From Staphylotrichum longicolle (lineage: Eukaryota > Ascomycota > Sordariomycetes > Sordariales > Chaetomiaceae), in NCBI GenBank assembly GCA_019096155.1, contig JAHCVI010000001.1, positions 7,378,001-7,442,000 of the forward strand: a stretch of DNA of 64,000 nucleotides. The letters run 5' to 3'. This document shows, piece after piece, positions 9,934 through 19,307 of this stretch; positions within the stretch are counted from its first letter, which is position 1; every line of letters begins with the position of its first letter. Under the pieces are notes generated by a model that saw nothing but the letters and a program-made list of their open reading frames with translations, had not been told where the DNA came from and searched no databases. A program made the translations under genes and the position numbers.

Positions 9934-12900
9934 ATGGCTCGGCCCAGAGACTCGCGCTCACCATCTCCTGCAGGAAGTCATGCTGCGCGAAGACGGAAAG
10001 ATGATGAGCGTCGCGATCGCGACCGCGACCGCGACCGTGACCGCGATTATCGCAGACGCTCTCGCAGTCCGGATGTGAGTGGCCCTTGGATCCCTCGTGG
10101 TCGTCGTGGCATTGCATCACGGTCTCCTGACACTCCCTTTCCCCAGCGCCGATACCGCGACCGCGAACGTGACCATGGCCGCGATGGACGCGATCGCGAC
10201 TCACACCGCTGGAGAGACCGTTCCATAGACCGCCGAGACGACGATTACTACCGAGGTTCCCGACGCGATGGAGGGACCAACCGTGATCGCCGCAGGTCAC
10301 GCGACCGAGGACCGGACAGACCACGATCCCCGGATCGGCGTGGGCCGCGGAGCGGTGATGCCGGTCGAGACTACCGTGGCAGGCGGGACGATTCCCGAGA
10401 CCGAAAGAGCCGCCGTGAAGGCTCAGCAGATTCCGCATCCCGTCGCGGCGACGCCGGGCGCCCTCGGCCTCACAAGGCGGACGGTGTTGCAGGCAAAGAT
10501 AGCGAGGTACACATTCACCCACCCCAAAGTCACACCCGTTCTCCCGCTGATTCAGTCCAGGATCCGCAGCCAGCTAAGTCCACACCGGCCCAGTCGCAGA
10601 CGGAGGCGGATAAGAAGGCTGAGCGACTGCGCAAACTCCAAGCCATGAAGGAGAAACACGCTTTGAAGGAGGCTAAAGAAGCCGATGTTAGCGCCGGCAG
10701 CACGAGGATGCTCCTGGCCCAGATGGACCAGAAAGCTACCGGCTCACCAGGTTTCAACAGCCCTGTGGCTGGCGCCGCCAGTCCCGCCCCAGCTTCCCCG
10801 GCAACTTCTGCGCCCTATGCCGGCAAGTTCGATCCCAAAGCCATCGCAAAGAAAGCAGCGCGGCCGCAATCCCCGACAAGGCTTGGCGATGTCAAGCTGG
10901 CTGGCCCGGGAGCCCAGACCCTCGGCGTCAAGACCGACTCAAATGCTAAGAAGGGCGTCGGCTTGCTGCCAGCCAACCGAGCGGTCAGTGCATTCGGGTT
11001 CAACAAGACTGCTGACGCCCAGAAATCATCTTCAAAGCGCAAGCTTGACCTGGGCGACGAGGAAATCATCAAGCGCAAGCTGGTCAAGCTTCCCGACTTT
11101 GTTCCGGAAAGCACGGATGACAAGACGCCAGAGCTGGACGGCGACGCAGAAGAAGATGGAGAAGAGGACCTGGACCTCCTCATGGCTCGTAACGAGGAGG
11201 ACGCTGCAGAGGTTCACAGGATCCTTCAGGAAAGACGCGACGAACGCATTCAGAAGGAGGGCATGGCCATGGATGTGGACACGGAGGCGCCGGACGGGAA
11301 GGCCGTGAATGAGGCGGCACCGCCGGCCACCGCCATGGATGTTGACGAAGAAGAGATTGACCCCTTGGAGGCGTTCATGGCTGACCTCGAGCAAACCGGT
11401 TCCGCAGGGGGTTTCGGCTCGAAGCCCATCCGACAGCCGCAGAATGCCAAGAAGGGCTTCGAACCAGAGGCCTATTTCGATGACGACGACTTTGGCTACG
11501 AGGCAGACAAGGCCGACCCCTCTTCCATTCTTGCCATGGCGGCCAAGAAGAAGAAGAAGGACATTCCGACGATTGATTACAGCAAGATTGAGCTCAACCA
11601 GATCCGCAAGAACTTTTGGGTTGAGCCTCAGGAGCTCAGCCAGATGACGGAAGAGGAGGCAGCCGAGTTGCGTATGGAACTGGACGGTATCAAGGTTTCT
11701 GGCAAGAACGTGCCCAAACCGGTCCAGAAGTGGTCGCAGTGCGGCCTCACCCGGCCTATCCTGGATGTCATCGAGGGGCTCGGCTACGAGAAGCCGACGT
11801 CGATTCAGATGCAGGCTCTGCCCGTCATCATGTCGGGCCGCGACGTCATTGGCGTGGCCAAGACTGGATCTGGCAAGACGATGGCCTTCGTTCTCCCCAT
11901 GCTCCGGCACATCAAAGACCAGGACCCGGTAAGCGGTGACGACGGGCCGATTGCTCTGATCATGACTCCCACGAGAGAGCTGTGCACACAGATCTACTCA
12001 GACCTGATGCCCTTCGCCAAGGCGCTGAAGCTCCGTGCTATCGCCGCGTATGGCGGAAACGCCATCAAGGATCAGATTGCGGAGCTGAAACGAGGTGCCG
12101 AGATCATTGTTGCCACGCCAGGTAGGTTGATCGACCTGCTCGCTGCGAACTCGGGCCGCGTCACCAATCTCAAACGTGCCACCTACCTCGTTCTCGACGA
12201 GGCTGATCGCATGTTCGACATGGGCTTTGAACCGCAGGTCATGAAGATCTTCAACAACGTACGTCCGGACCGGCAGACAATCCTGTTTTCGGCAACGATG
12301 CCGAGGATCATTGATGCGCTCACCAAAAAGGTTCTCCGCGAGCCGGTGGAAATCACGGTGGGCGGCCGCAGCGTCGTGGCCGCCGAGATCACTCAATCGG
12401 TCGAGATCATCGACGAGAACAAGAAGTTTGTCCGTCTGCTCGAGCTCTTGGGCGAGCTGTACGCCGATGACGATGATGTTCGCGCGCTTATATTCGTAGA
12501 GCGCCAAGAGAAGGCGGATGATCTGCTACGCGAGCTCTTGCGGCGCGGGTATGGCTGCATGTCGATACACGGCGGTAAGGACCAAGAGGATCGGAACTCG
12601 ACCATCTCGGATTTCAAGAAGGGCGTCTGCCCCATCCTTATCGCCACGTCGGTGGCAGCGCGTGGTCTCGATGTCAAGCAGCTGAAACTGGTTATCAACT
12701 ACGATGCGCCGAACCATCTTGAAGACTACGTTCACCGCGCGGGCCGTACCGGGCGCGCGGGCAACACAGGTACCGCCATCACTTTCGTCACCGAGGAACA
12801 GGAGAACTGTGCACCCGGCATCGCAAAGGCGCTTGAGCAGAGCGGACAGCCGGTCCCCGAACGACTCAACGAGATGCGCAAGGCGTGGAAAGAGAAGGTC

Positions 12901-13626
12901 AAGTCCGGAAAGGCCAAGGACGCGAGCGGCTTTGGCGGTAAGGGTTTGGAGAAGCTTGACAAGGAGCGCGAGGCAGCGCGCGTTCGTGAGCGCAAGACGC
13001 ACAAGGCCGAGGGCGAGGAGGAGGACTTCAAGGAGGAGGAGAAGGCTGAGGACGCCAAGAAGGACAAGGCCAAGGTGGCCATCGAGGCGGCGGCCTCGGC
13101 CATCGTCTCTCGCGACGCGGCCAAGGCGGACGGCGAAGTCAAGGCAGCTACGCCTGTCGAGGGTGTTGTCAAGGCTGGCTCCGCGGTCAGCGCGGGCAAA
13201 GGCGGCGCCCTGGACAAGGCAGCCTCGGCCATCAGCGAGATCAACGCCCGGCTGGCGCGCGCAGGGCAGCTCCGGCCCGGGCAGCCGATTGACAACAAGG
13301 GCCCCGACGCGGGCGCGTTCCACGCGACGCTCGAGATCAACGACTTCCCGCAGAAGGCGCGGTGGGCGGTCACCAACCGCACCAACGTGGCCAAGATCCT
13401 CGAGGCCACGGGCACGTCAATCACGACCAAGGGCAACTTTTACCCCGCGGGCAAGGAGCCGCCGGCGGGGGCGGAGCCGAAGCTCTACATCCTCATCGAG
13501 GGCGACACAGAGCTGGTGGTCGGCAAGGCGCTGCAGGAACTCACGCGTCTGCTTAGGGAGGGGACGATTGCTGCGGCGGATGCCGAGAGCCGGGCGCCGG
13601 CGAGCGGGCGGTATACCATTACGTGA
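9934..13626 (+). CDS. prp5: pre-mRNA-splicing ATP-dependent RNA helicase PRP5
   Basis: An intronless frame of 1230 codons, the longest uninterrupted exon-sized gene on the left half. DEAD-box ATPase needed for U2 snRNP addition to the branch site (prespliceosome formation, nucleus). Residues 1-170 are an Arg/Asp/Ser-rich, RS-like region. DPLEAF at about 476 matches the DPLD-type motif by which Prp5 contacts the spliceosome. Helicase motifs in order: AKTGSGKT (about 642), PTRELCTQ, TPGRL, DEAD (about 755), SAT (about 786), then the second lobe with ARGLD and HRAGRTGRAG (about 934). The C-terminus carries a charged coiled stretch and a KH-like tail (TNVAKILEATGTSITTKG). The start at 9934 was chosen because the upstream in-frame sequence lacks the RS pattern and follows no good context. 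No frame problem is seen. Confidence 0.95.
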   Translation: MARPRDSRSPSPAGSHAARRRKDDERRDRDRDRDRDRDYRRRSRSPDVSGPWIPRGRRGIASRSPDTPFPQRRYRDRERDHGRDGRDRDSHRWRDRSIDRRDDDYYRGSRRDGGTNRDRRRSRDRGPDRPRSPDRRGPRSGDAGRDYRGRRDDSRDRKSRREGSADSASRRGDAGRPRPHKADGVAGKDSEVHIHPPQSHTRSPADSVQDPQPAKSTPAQSQTEADKKAERLRKLQAMKEKHALKEAKEADVSAGSTRMLLAQMDQKATGSPGFNSPVAGAASPAPASPATSAPYAGKFDPKAIAKKAARPQSPTRLGDVKLAGPGAQTLGVKTDSNAKKGVGLLPANRAVSAFGFNKTADAQKSSSKRKLDLGDEEIIKRKLVKLPDFVPESTDDKTPELDGDAEEDGEEDLDLLMARNEEDAAEVHRILQERRDERIQKEGMAMDVDTEAPDGKAVNEAAPPATAMDVDEEEIDPLEAFMADLEQTGSAGGFGSKPIRQPQNAKKGFEPEAYFDDDDFGYEADKADPSSILAMAAKKKKKDIPTIDYSKIELNQIRKNFWVEPQELSQMTEEEAAELRMELDGIKVSGKNVPKPVQKWSQCGLTRPILDVIEGLGYEKPTSIQMQALPVIMSGRDVIGVAKTGSGKTMAFVLPMLRHIKDQDPVSGDDGPIALIMTPTRELCTQIYSDLMPFAKALKLRAIAAYGGNAIKDQIAELKRGAEIIVATPGRLIDLLAANSGRVTNLKRATYLVLDEADRMFDMGFEPQVMKIFNNVRPDRQTILFSATMPRIIDALTKKVLREPVEITVGGRSVVAAEITQSVEIIDENKKFVRLLELLGELYADDDDVRALIFVERQEKADDLLRELLRRGYGCMSIHGGKDQEDRNSTISDFKKGVCPILIATSVAARGLDVKQLKLVINYDAPNHLEDYVHRAGRTGRAGNTGTAITFVTEEQENCAPGIAKALEQSGQPVPERLNEMRKAWKEKVKSGKAKDASGFGGKGLEKLDKEREAARVRERKTHKAEGEEEDFKEEEKAEDAKKDKAKVAIEAAASAIVSRDAAKADGEVKAATPVEGVVKAGSAVSAGKGGALDKAASAISEINARLARAGQLRPGQPIDNKGPDAGAFHATLEINDFPQKARWAVTNRTNVAKILEATGTSITTKGNFYPAGKEPPAGAEPKLYILIEGDTELVVGKALQELTRLLREGTIAAADAESRAPASGRYTIT

Positions 13627-14012
13627 TGTGGCTGTGTGTGAATGTGTGGGAGGGCGTTGGTGGGCGCGCTGGGGGTCCAAGGGTTGAATTGTAGTATGTA
13701 CAGACCGACTCAAAAACGTGAAGAGTCGTCAAGGCGAATGGAGTTTCTTCGGAATCGGGCATATCCAGCCATTCAAAAGCAGTGTGTAATTCCATGACGC
13801 TCCAAAGTGCTGCCCAAAAGTGAAACTCACCACCCGCCCGCCGCTCGCGTCAAGACATGACACGGTCACCTAAACCATACGAGAAATCAACCGCCCAACG
13901 CCGCAACCCCAAGCACCGTGCCGCCCCCTCTCCTAGGTACAAAAACACAACACCGACAAACTATTCAACCCCAACCACCCTTGGAAAATCATCATCACCA
14001 TCATCACCATCA
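13627..14012. other. tail-to-tail spacer with CAT/ATC repeats
   Basis: 3' flanks of PRP5 and of the small protein on the other strand. A short ATC/ACC trinucleotide run lies at about 13988-14015. Nothing else is seen. Confidence 0.45.
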
Positions 14013-14587
14013 TCAGCTGTGGTTCAGCGCCGCCGTGCTCTGATCCACCTCCCTCTGGCGCCGCTCCGTCTCGCTCGCCTGCTTGAGCGCCGCGGCGTCG
14101 GTCATGGCGCGCTGCTGGTCCAGCTGGGTCTTCAGCTTGCCGCCGCCGGTCCTGCTTTGTTGGAAGCGGGCCTGTTGGGAAGGAGTGAGAGAGCCGGGTT
14201 AGTAAAGACATACATACATTACATACACACATACAAACACACCAAACGGTGACGGGATCGGTGACGGATAGTGGGAAGGGGGTGGGGGGGGTTGCGTACC
14301 TCAGCGGCGGCAGCGGCCCTTTTCCGGGCATCGTCGCCGTCTCCTCCTCCTCCTTCCCCGGCTCCGGCTCCGGCTCCGGGCGTGGTTGTTGTTGGGCTAC
14401 TGCCGCTGGCCCCGCCCCCGCCGAGGGTGCGTGGTGGCCCGCCGACCTTCCGGGGCGAGGAGGACTTGCCGGCGGCGGCCGGGGGGACGGAGGCGGAGGC
14501 GGGTGCGGCGGGGGTGGTGCCGAGGCGGCGGCCTGGTTGCGCGAAGGGGTCGCTCTCGTTGCTGCCGCTGCTGCAGCAGTTGCCCAT
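14013..14587 (-). CDS. small N-myristoylated/palmitoylated-type conserved fungal protein
   Basis: Exon 1 14300-14587, intron 14172-14299 (128 nt, GTACGC..ACAG), exon 2 14013-14171; 148 aa. The N-terminus MGNCCSSGSN carries Gly2 with Ser6, the pattern for N-myristoylation, and Cys4/Cys5, likely palmitoylation sites, so a membrane-anchored location is probable. The middle is Gly/Ser/Pro-rich low complexity (residues 20-85). The C-terminal third is Gln/Arg/Ala-rich and predicted helical (LKTQLDQQRAMTDAAALKQ). This resembles small lipid-anchored proteins conserved across filamentous ascomycetes, but I cannot assign a function. Divergent from the zinc-responsive factor at 15566. Confidence 0.75.
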
Positions 14588-15565
14588 TTTCGCGTTGAGG
14601 GGGGGTTTATTGGGTGGTGTTGATGGGATGGGATGGGAGGAAAGGGGGGGGAGGTTTGCTGGGTTATCTGTTGTAGAGTCCCGTCCTTCTTGGTTGTAAT
14701 CGGCGGTTTTTGGAGACGATGTTCGGCTTGGGCTTGGTGAAGAGCCCCACTGCTTGGCTCTTGTTCGGTTGTCACAAAGGTTGCGCAACCCGGGTGACGC
14801 TTAGCACAAGGGCTTGGGTCGTGTTGTTATTGTTGTTGAAGAATGAGTCTTTACAGGGTTTGGCAAAAGTCTGCTCAGTGAATGTCATATAGATTATGAA
14901 ACTGCCCCGTTCTCCATGAATATGATGTGAAGACTGTCTCATGAAGCTGCTTCGTCCTGAGTTGAGGCGTTCCCTCCACTGAGGTGAGCAAGTTCACCTC
15001 AGGCCAATCACCCCATCTTGGCAAACTGCTCCTTCGGTTGCCCCACCCTTCCAGGTTCCGATCAACCCCCCACATTCAGGGTTGTTGGCAGCCTGGCAGG
15101 TTGGTTGGTTGCAGCCCCACCATTTGCTGAGGCACAAGTTGTCGGTCGCTCTCCGCTGGGCCGTCAAGGTTCTCACTGACTGCAAAATAATATCGAACCT
15201 CTCTCGGCTTCCGGGCCCACAACCGCCTCACCCACCACCTGCAGCCCCTCCAGCTCTCCAGCCCTCGAGACACGAGACACCCTAGGGCCGCCGATTGTCT
15301 TCCGTACCCAGCTCGCCGGCTCTCGGTCCCTGTCGCTCGCTCGCCAAATTTCGGATCGACATCTACGACCGCGATCGTTCGTCACGAACAGAGCACAGAG
15401 CACACAGCACACACACCACCCACCAACCCACCAACCCACAACCCACCAACCACCAACCCACCAAACCCAATTGCCCAGGAGCCGGGCTTGACGTGATCCA
15501 GCCCTGTCCCGCCATCGGCGCCATCGGTCCAGCCATCGGCGGCTGCCCTCTTGTCGCGCACCGCC
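14588..15565. promoter_or_regulatory. divergent promoter region with CCAACCCA repeats and one CAAGGT site
   Basis: About 980 bp between divergent starts. It contains a pyrimidine/A-rich CCAACCCA-like repeat at 15409-15471 in what should be the 5' UTR of the zinc-finger gene. A CAAGGT hexamer, the core reported for ZafA-type zinc-response motifs, lies at 15165-15170. A hexamer is weak evidence on its own. Confidence 0.35.
15409..15471. repeat. imperfect CCAACCCA/CACC tract in the 5' leader of the ZafA-like gene
   Basis: Visible run of ACC/CAACC-type short repeats about 95-155 bp before the predicted start at 15566. Low-complexity leader DNA. Confidence 0.6.
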
Positions 15566-17696
15566 ATGGACGGCCATTTCGAGTCACACGACCGCTTCTC
15601 AGCCACGGACATGGGGACGCCTTCCATCGTCACTCGCAGAGCGGCGGCAACCACCTCGGCCTGGATTTCTCCGCCATGATGCACACTCCGCACACTCCGC
15701 ACCTTGGACCAGGTCCCCAGACCCCGAGCGATGCCGCCCGCTTGTCCGTCGCGGGTGGCGCCGCTTATGAATCCCACGACGACCTGTGTGTCGACCGCTG
15801 CATGGGTGTCGGACTCTACAATGGCTTCCAGCAGTTTAACCATCGCGGCGGCGCCCCCTCTGTCCCGACCCGCTGGGGCCGCGAGAATCCTCTCTCGCGC
15901 TTCGACTTCCCAATGGGCCAAATAGACATGTCGATGCAGTTCCGGACCGCAGATCTTGCCACTTCAACCCCGACTCTCTACCAGCAACAAGAGTGGTATA
16001 GCCAGCAACTAGGCTCGTGTGTTCCCTGCACTGACGACGACTGCCAGTCCATGGCCGACAGCTGCTGCGACAGTGAGTGCACCATGACCGACAAGTGCAC
16101 CAATGTCGCCTGTGCCGACACCGACGACGCCTGCACTGACCAGAGCTGCCCTGAGCGCCCTGCTGCCGTCCTGCCCACCTCCGAGGTCGTCAACGGCGCC
16201 GCCGCTCTCATCTCCATCAACCACGCTCCAGAGGAGCCTCAACATGGCTTTGGTCTGCAGCAGCAAGGTGAGGCATCTCCCAACTCCTGATGTGCCAGAT
16301 CAGCTTCGCTTATAGCCAAGCCTCAGTCATGAACAGCTTGGATTTCGGCCTCTCGAGCACTTCTCAGCAGAACTACCTGTTCTCCCAGCAGTGCCAACAC
16401 TTGCAGCCCAGCCAGTGGGGCAATATTACCAACCATCTGTTGGTTGCCCACGCCGATGCCGCTTCGTCCAGCTGCACAAGTTCATGTCCGTTGGAGGACC
16501 CTCAGACCTACTCGTTCTGTCACATGCCGCTGTCCGACAACTTCGGCCAGTTCAACTCGGTCGGCTCCGACTTCCAGATAAACCAGGGATTCGTTGAGTG
16601 CGGTGCCCAGATCCATGACCCCGACGCGTTCCTCGCCCATTTCAACTCGCAGCACAGGCACTACTTCACCGCTGCCGCGCCCAGCCTGCTCCGTACCACG
16701 ATCGAAGCCCAGCACCACCACCAGCATGCGTTGTCCTCGCCCCAAGTCATGTCGCCTCCGGCCACACCTTTGGACACGTCTGATTCTGGAAGATCGTCAG
16801 GGACCCCTTCTCCGCTCACGCCGCTCTCGAACAGCGTCGAGATGACAGAGGCAAAGCCGGACGCTCCGCTTCATCTCCGCAGCACATCGATCGCCTCGTC
16901 GGCAGAGCACTCGCTAGATCTTGGCGGCGATGAGGAGCACAGGTGTCTCTGGCGTGAAGAGGGCAGCCACGCCATCTGCGGGCAGGTGTTTGCGGATGCC
17001 GAAGAGCTCTTCAAGCACGCTTCTGAAATCCACATCAAGCATGCTCAAAAGGGCTCGCAGGGCTTCCGTTGCGGCTGGGACGATTGCCCGCGCAGTGAAG
17101 CCGGCGCCACAGGGTTCCCGCAGCGAAGCAAAATCGAGCGACACATGCAAACCCACATTGGCCGTGAGTCCGCCAAAGTGACACCGTACTAATTGCGTCT
17201 CTACTGACACTCTCAACCTGTAGACAAACCGCATATCTGTCCAACATGTAACAAGGGCTTCTCAGCCAAGCAGGCACTTACACAGCACATGTTCATCCAT
17301 AGCAACGAGAAGCCCCTGGTATGCGGAGTGTGCCACAAGGCGTTTAGATACCCGAGCGCTCTCAGTGAGTCAGACTCAGAACTTCCCCCAGCAGACCAAG
17401 CGCTGATCAAGCTTCTCCCAGCTATGCACCAACGTGTCCATTCCGGCCACAAGCCCTTGAAGTGCCCTGTCTGCGGGAAAGGCTTCAGCGAGTCGTCCAA
17501 CTTGTCCAAGCACAAGCGCACCCACGAAGTCAAGGGCCGGTTTACCTGCACCGTGCCTGGGTGCGACCGCAACTTCCACCGCCAGGACCAGCTTCGTCGG
17601 CACATGAAGACTCACCAAAAAGAGGGCGAGGGCAAGCCGATAGAGAGTTCGCCCCCTATTTCCGCCGGCATTTCCAGTCAGCCACCGCAAAGTTGA
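15566..17696 (+). CDS. zafA: C2H2 zinc-finger transcription factor, zinc-responsive Zap1/ZafA type
   Basis: Exons 15566-16267, 16327-17163, 17224-17364 and 17422-17696; introns of 59, 60 and 57 nt. About 651 aa once one missing base near 15613 is allowed (MDGHFESHDRFSATD precedes, AFHRHSQSGG follows in another frame). Seen: a Cys-rich block encoded at about 16019-16162 (CVPCTDDDC, CCDSEC, CTDQSCPERP) and a C-terminal zinc-finger array: two atypical CWCH-like fingers (CLWREEGSHAIC; CGWDDCPRSEA) and four classical fingers (CPTC.., CGVC.., CPVC.., CTVPGC..). Cys-rich metal-responsive regions plus this finger set define Zap1/ZafA, which activates zinc uptake genes under zinc limitation in the nucleus. 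The intron at 17365-17421 is confirmed by finger spacing: removing it gives the canonical 12 residues between second Cys and first His. Confidence 0.82.
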
Positions 17697-19307
17697 AATT
17701 TCTTCGCCCTCGGAACGACGGATTAGTTAATTCTAACCCAGCAGAGCCATGTAGCTCTGGCGCCGAGGGTGGCGCCGAGGCAGCCCTGAAAGCCTGGCCG
17801 CGCATCTGCGGATTTACTGGAAACCCTCCCTGCTACCCGCCGAGTCAAGGTCATCAGGCGGTCCCCCATGGACATGTCCTTGGGAATTGGCGCATGGTTG
17901 ACTCTGCCGAAAACTCCCGCGTCCTCGCACAGCAGCTATGGCTTTATGACTAGAAGATGACGGTTGGTGTATGGCTTCTTGCAGCGGGGACTCAGAAGAA
18001 AGGCTCAAGATCCAATGCTGGCAGCCACAGGGCGTCAAGGGGGCGGGCTTGTTGATGGGGGCCAAAAAATATGGGGGACTATTCTTTCTCCTCGTGAGAT
18101 TAAACGCTTTGTATTTACTGCAGTTGGGGGGATATACCTGACCTGCATGGTCGAGTGTGGTTGATTCAAGTCAGCACACCAAATAAGTCTTGCTTTGTTC
18201 GAAACCTCACGCCTCCTTGACTCCTGCTCCCAAAATGTGAATACACAGCTCCACAACTTCCCGTACATGATGATGTACAGGACTCAGACATCAGAGTGGG
18301 CGCTGGCGTGAGAGAGAAGTTGGTGGTCTGGCATTCATCAAACAGCCAATATACCAGAGGATGTGCAACGAATGACCCCTCAACAAGGAACACAAAGCCC
18401 TCGAGATATTGAAGCTTTGAGTAAAACCTACTGAAAAAATAACCCATTTGTATCTCCAACTCACTGGCTCACATACCATGTTTCTGGTCTATTCAAGCTC
18501 CAACATGGTACTTCCCTTATGTTTATCCCCCAACCCCCCAGACACACCACACACCAACCACACCGAGAAGACGGAAGGTGAGGCTCATACGACCCTAACA
18601 CACTAAGGTAGCTTGGCCATAGTCCGCCTCAAGTCGTTCCAGGCGGAGAGGGGACGACGGTCTAGGTCGCGCGGGAAACATATCTACGTTGCCGGTGTGG
18701 GGCGGCTAGGTTAGGGTTGAGACAAGATTCGATGGAGGAAGGATATGGCAGGCCAACTACCACCTAGGTGAGTAAGTCATCTAACTTCTGATCACAGCAA
18801 AAAGAATTAAGGGCAATTCAGGACCTTCATATCCGGTATGGCGGACTCAAGTAGTCCCCTCTTAACCAGTCAGGATGCCCGGGGAATGGAATCTGGAAAT
18901 CATGGTCGGTTGCAGAGTCGCTTCAGGGGCCAATGTCAATGAACTCTCTGCTCAGAAGTGGTAGGCGAGAGGCTGGTTTTCATAGTTATTATACATCAGA
19001 TTGCTTGCACGTGCAGATGGGGACATGGGATCAGGAAGCCTGCCAATGGCGTCTCCTTCCTGCTCGTTGGCTGGCCGATCGCTTGCATTGTGAACGCTTC
19101 ACTAGGTAGATATTGAGTGGTGTTTATTGCAGCAGCGCTTCAGCAAAGTAACCTTGCACAACACACATCTATCCAAGCCTCTCAAGCTTCGGCGGTCACA
19201 CCCGTAGATACCACTGAGAGCACCCAATCGTCCGCTCCCCGCTGCTTCAGTCAAAGCACGGACCGGTAAACCAACTTTGTACCGTGTTCCCCACGGCTTC
19301 CACCCAA
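17697..19307. other. tail-to-tail intergenic region, no gene seen
   Basis: 1.6 kb between two convergent genes. No protein-like frame, no tRNA-like box pair. A single telomere-like TTAGGG occurs near 18711. I see nothing else to annotate. Confidence 0.45.

Noticed and set aside
12704..13687. 327-codon plus frame inside the PRP5 3' half
   Set aside because: Arg/Thr-rich shadow of the PRP5 frame.
18700..18720. TTAGGG telomere-like word
   Set aside because: A single copy in a spacer; no array, so no interstitial telomere.
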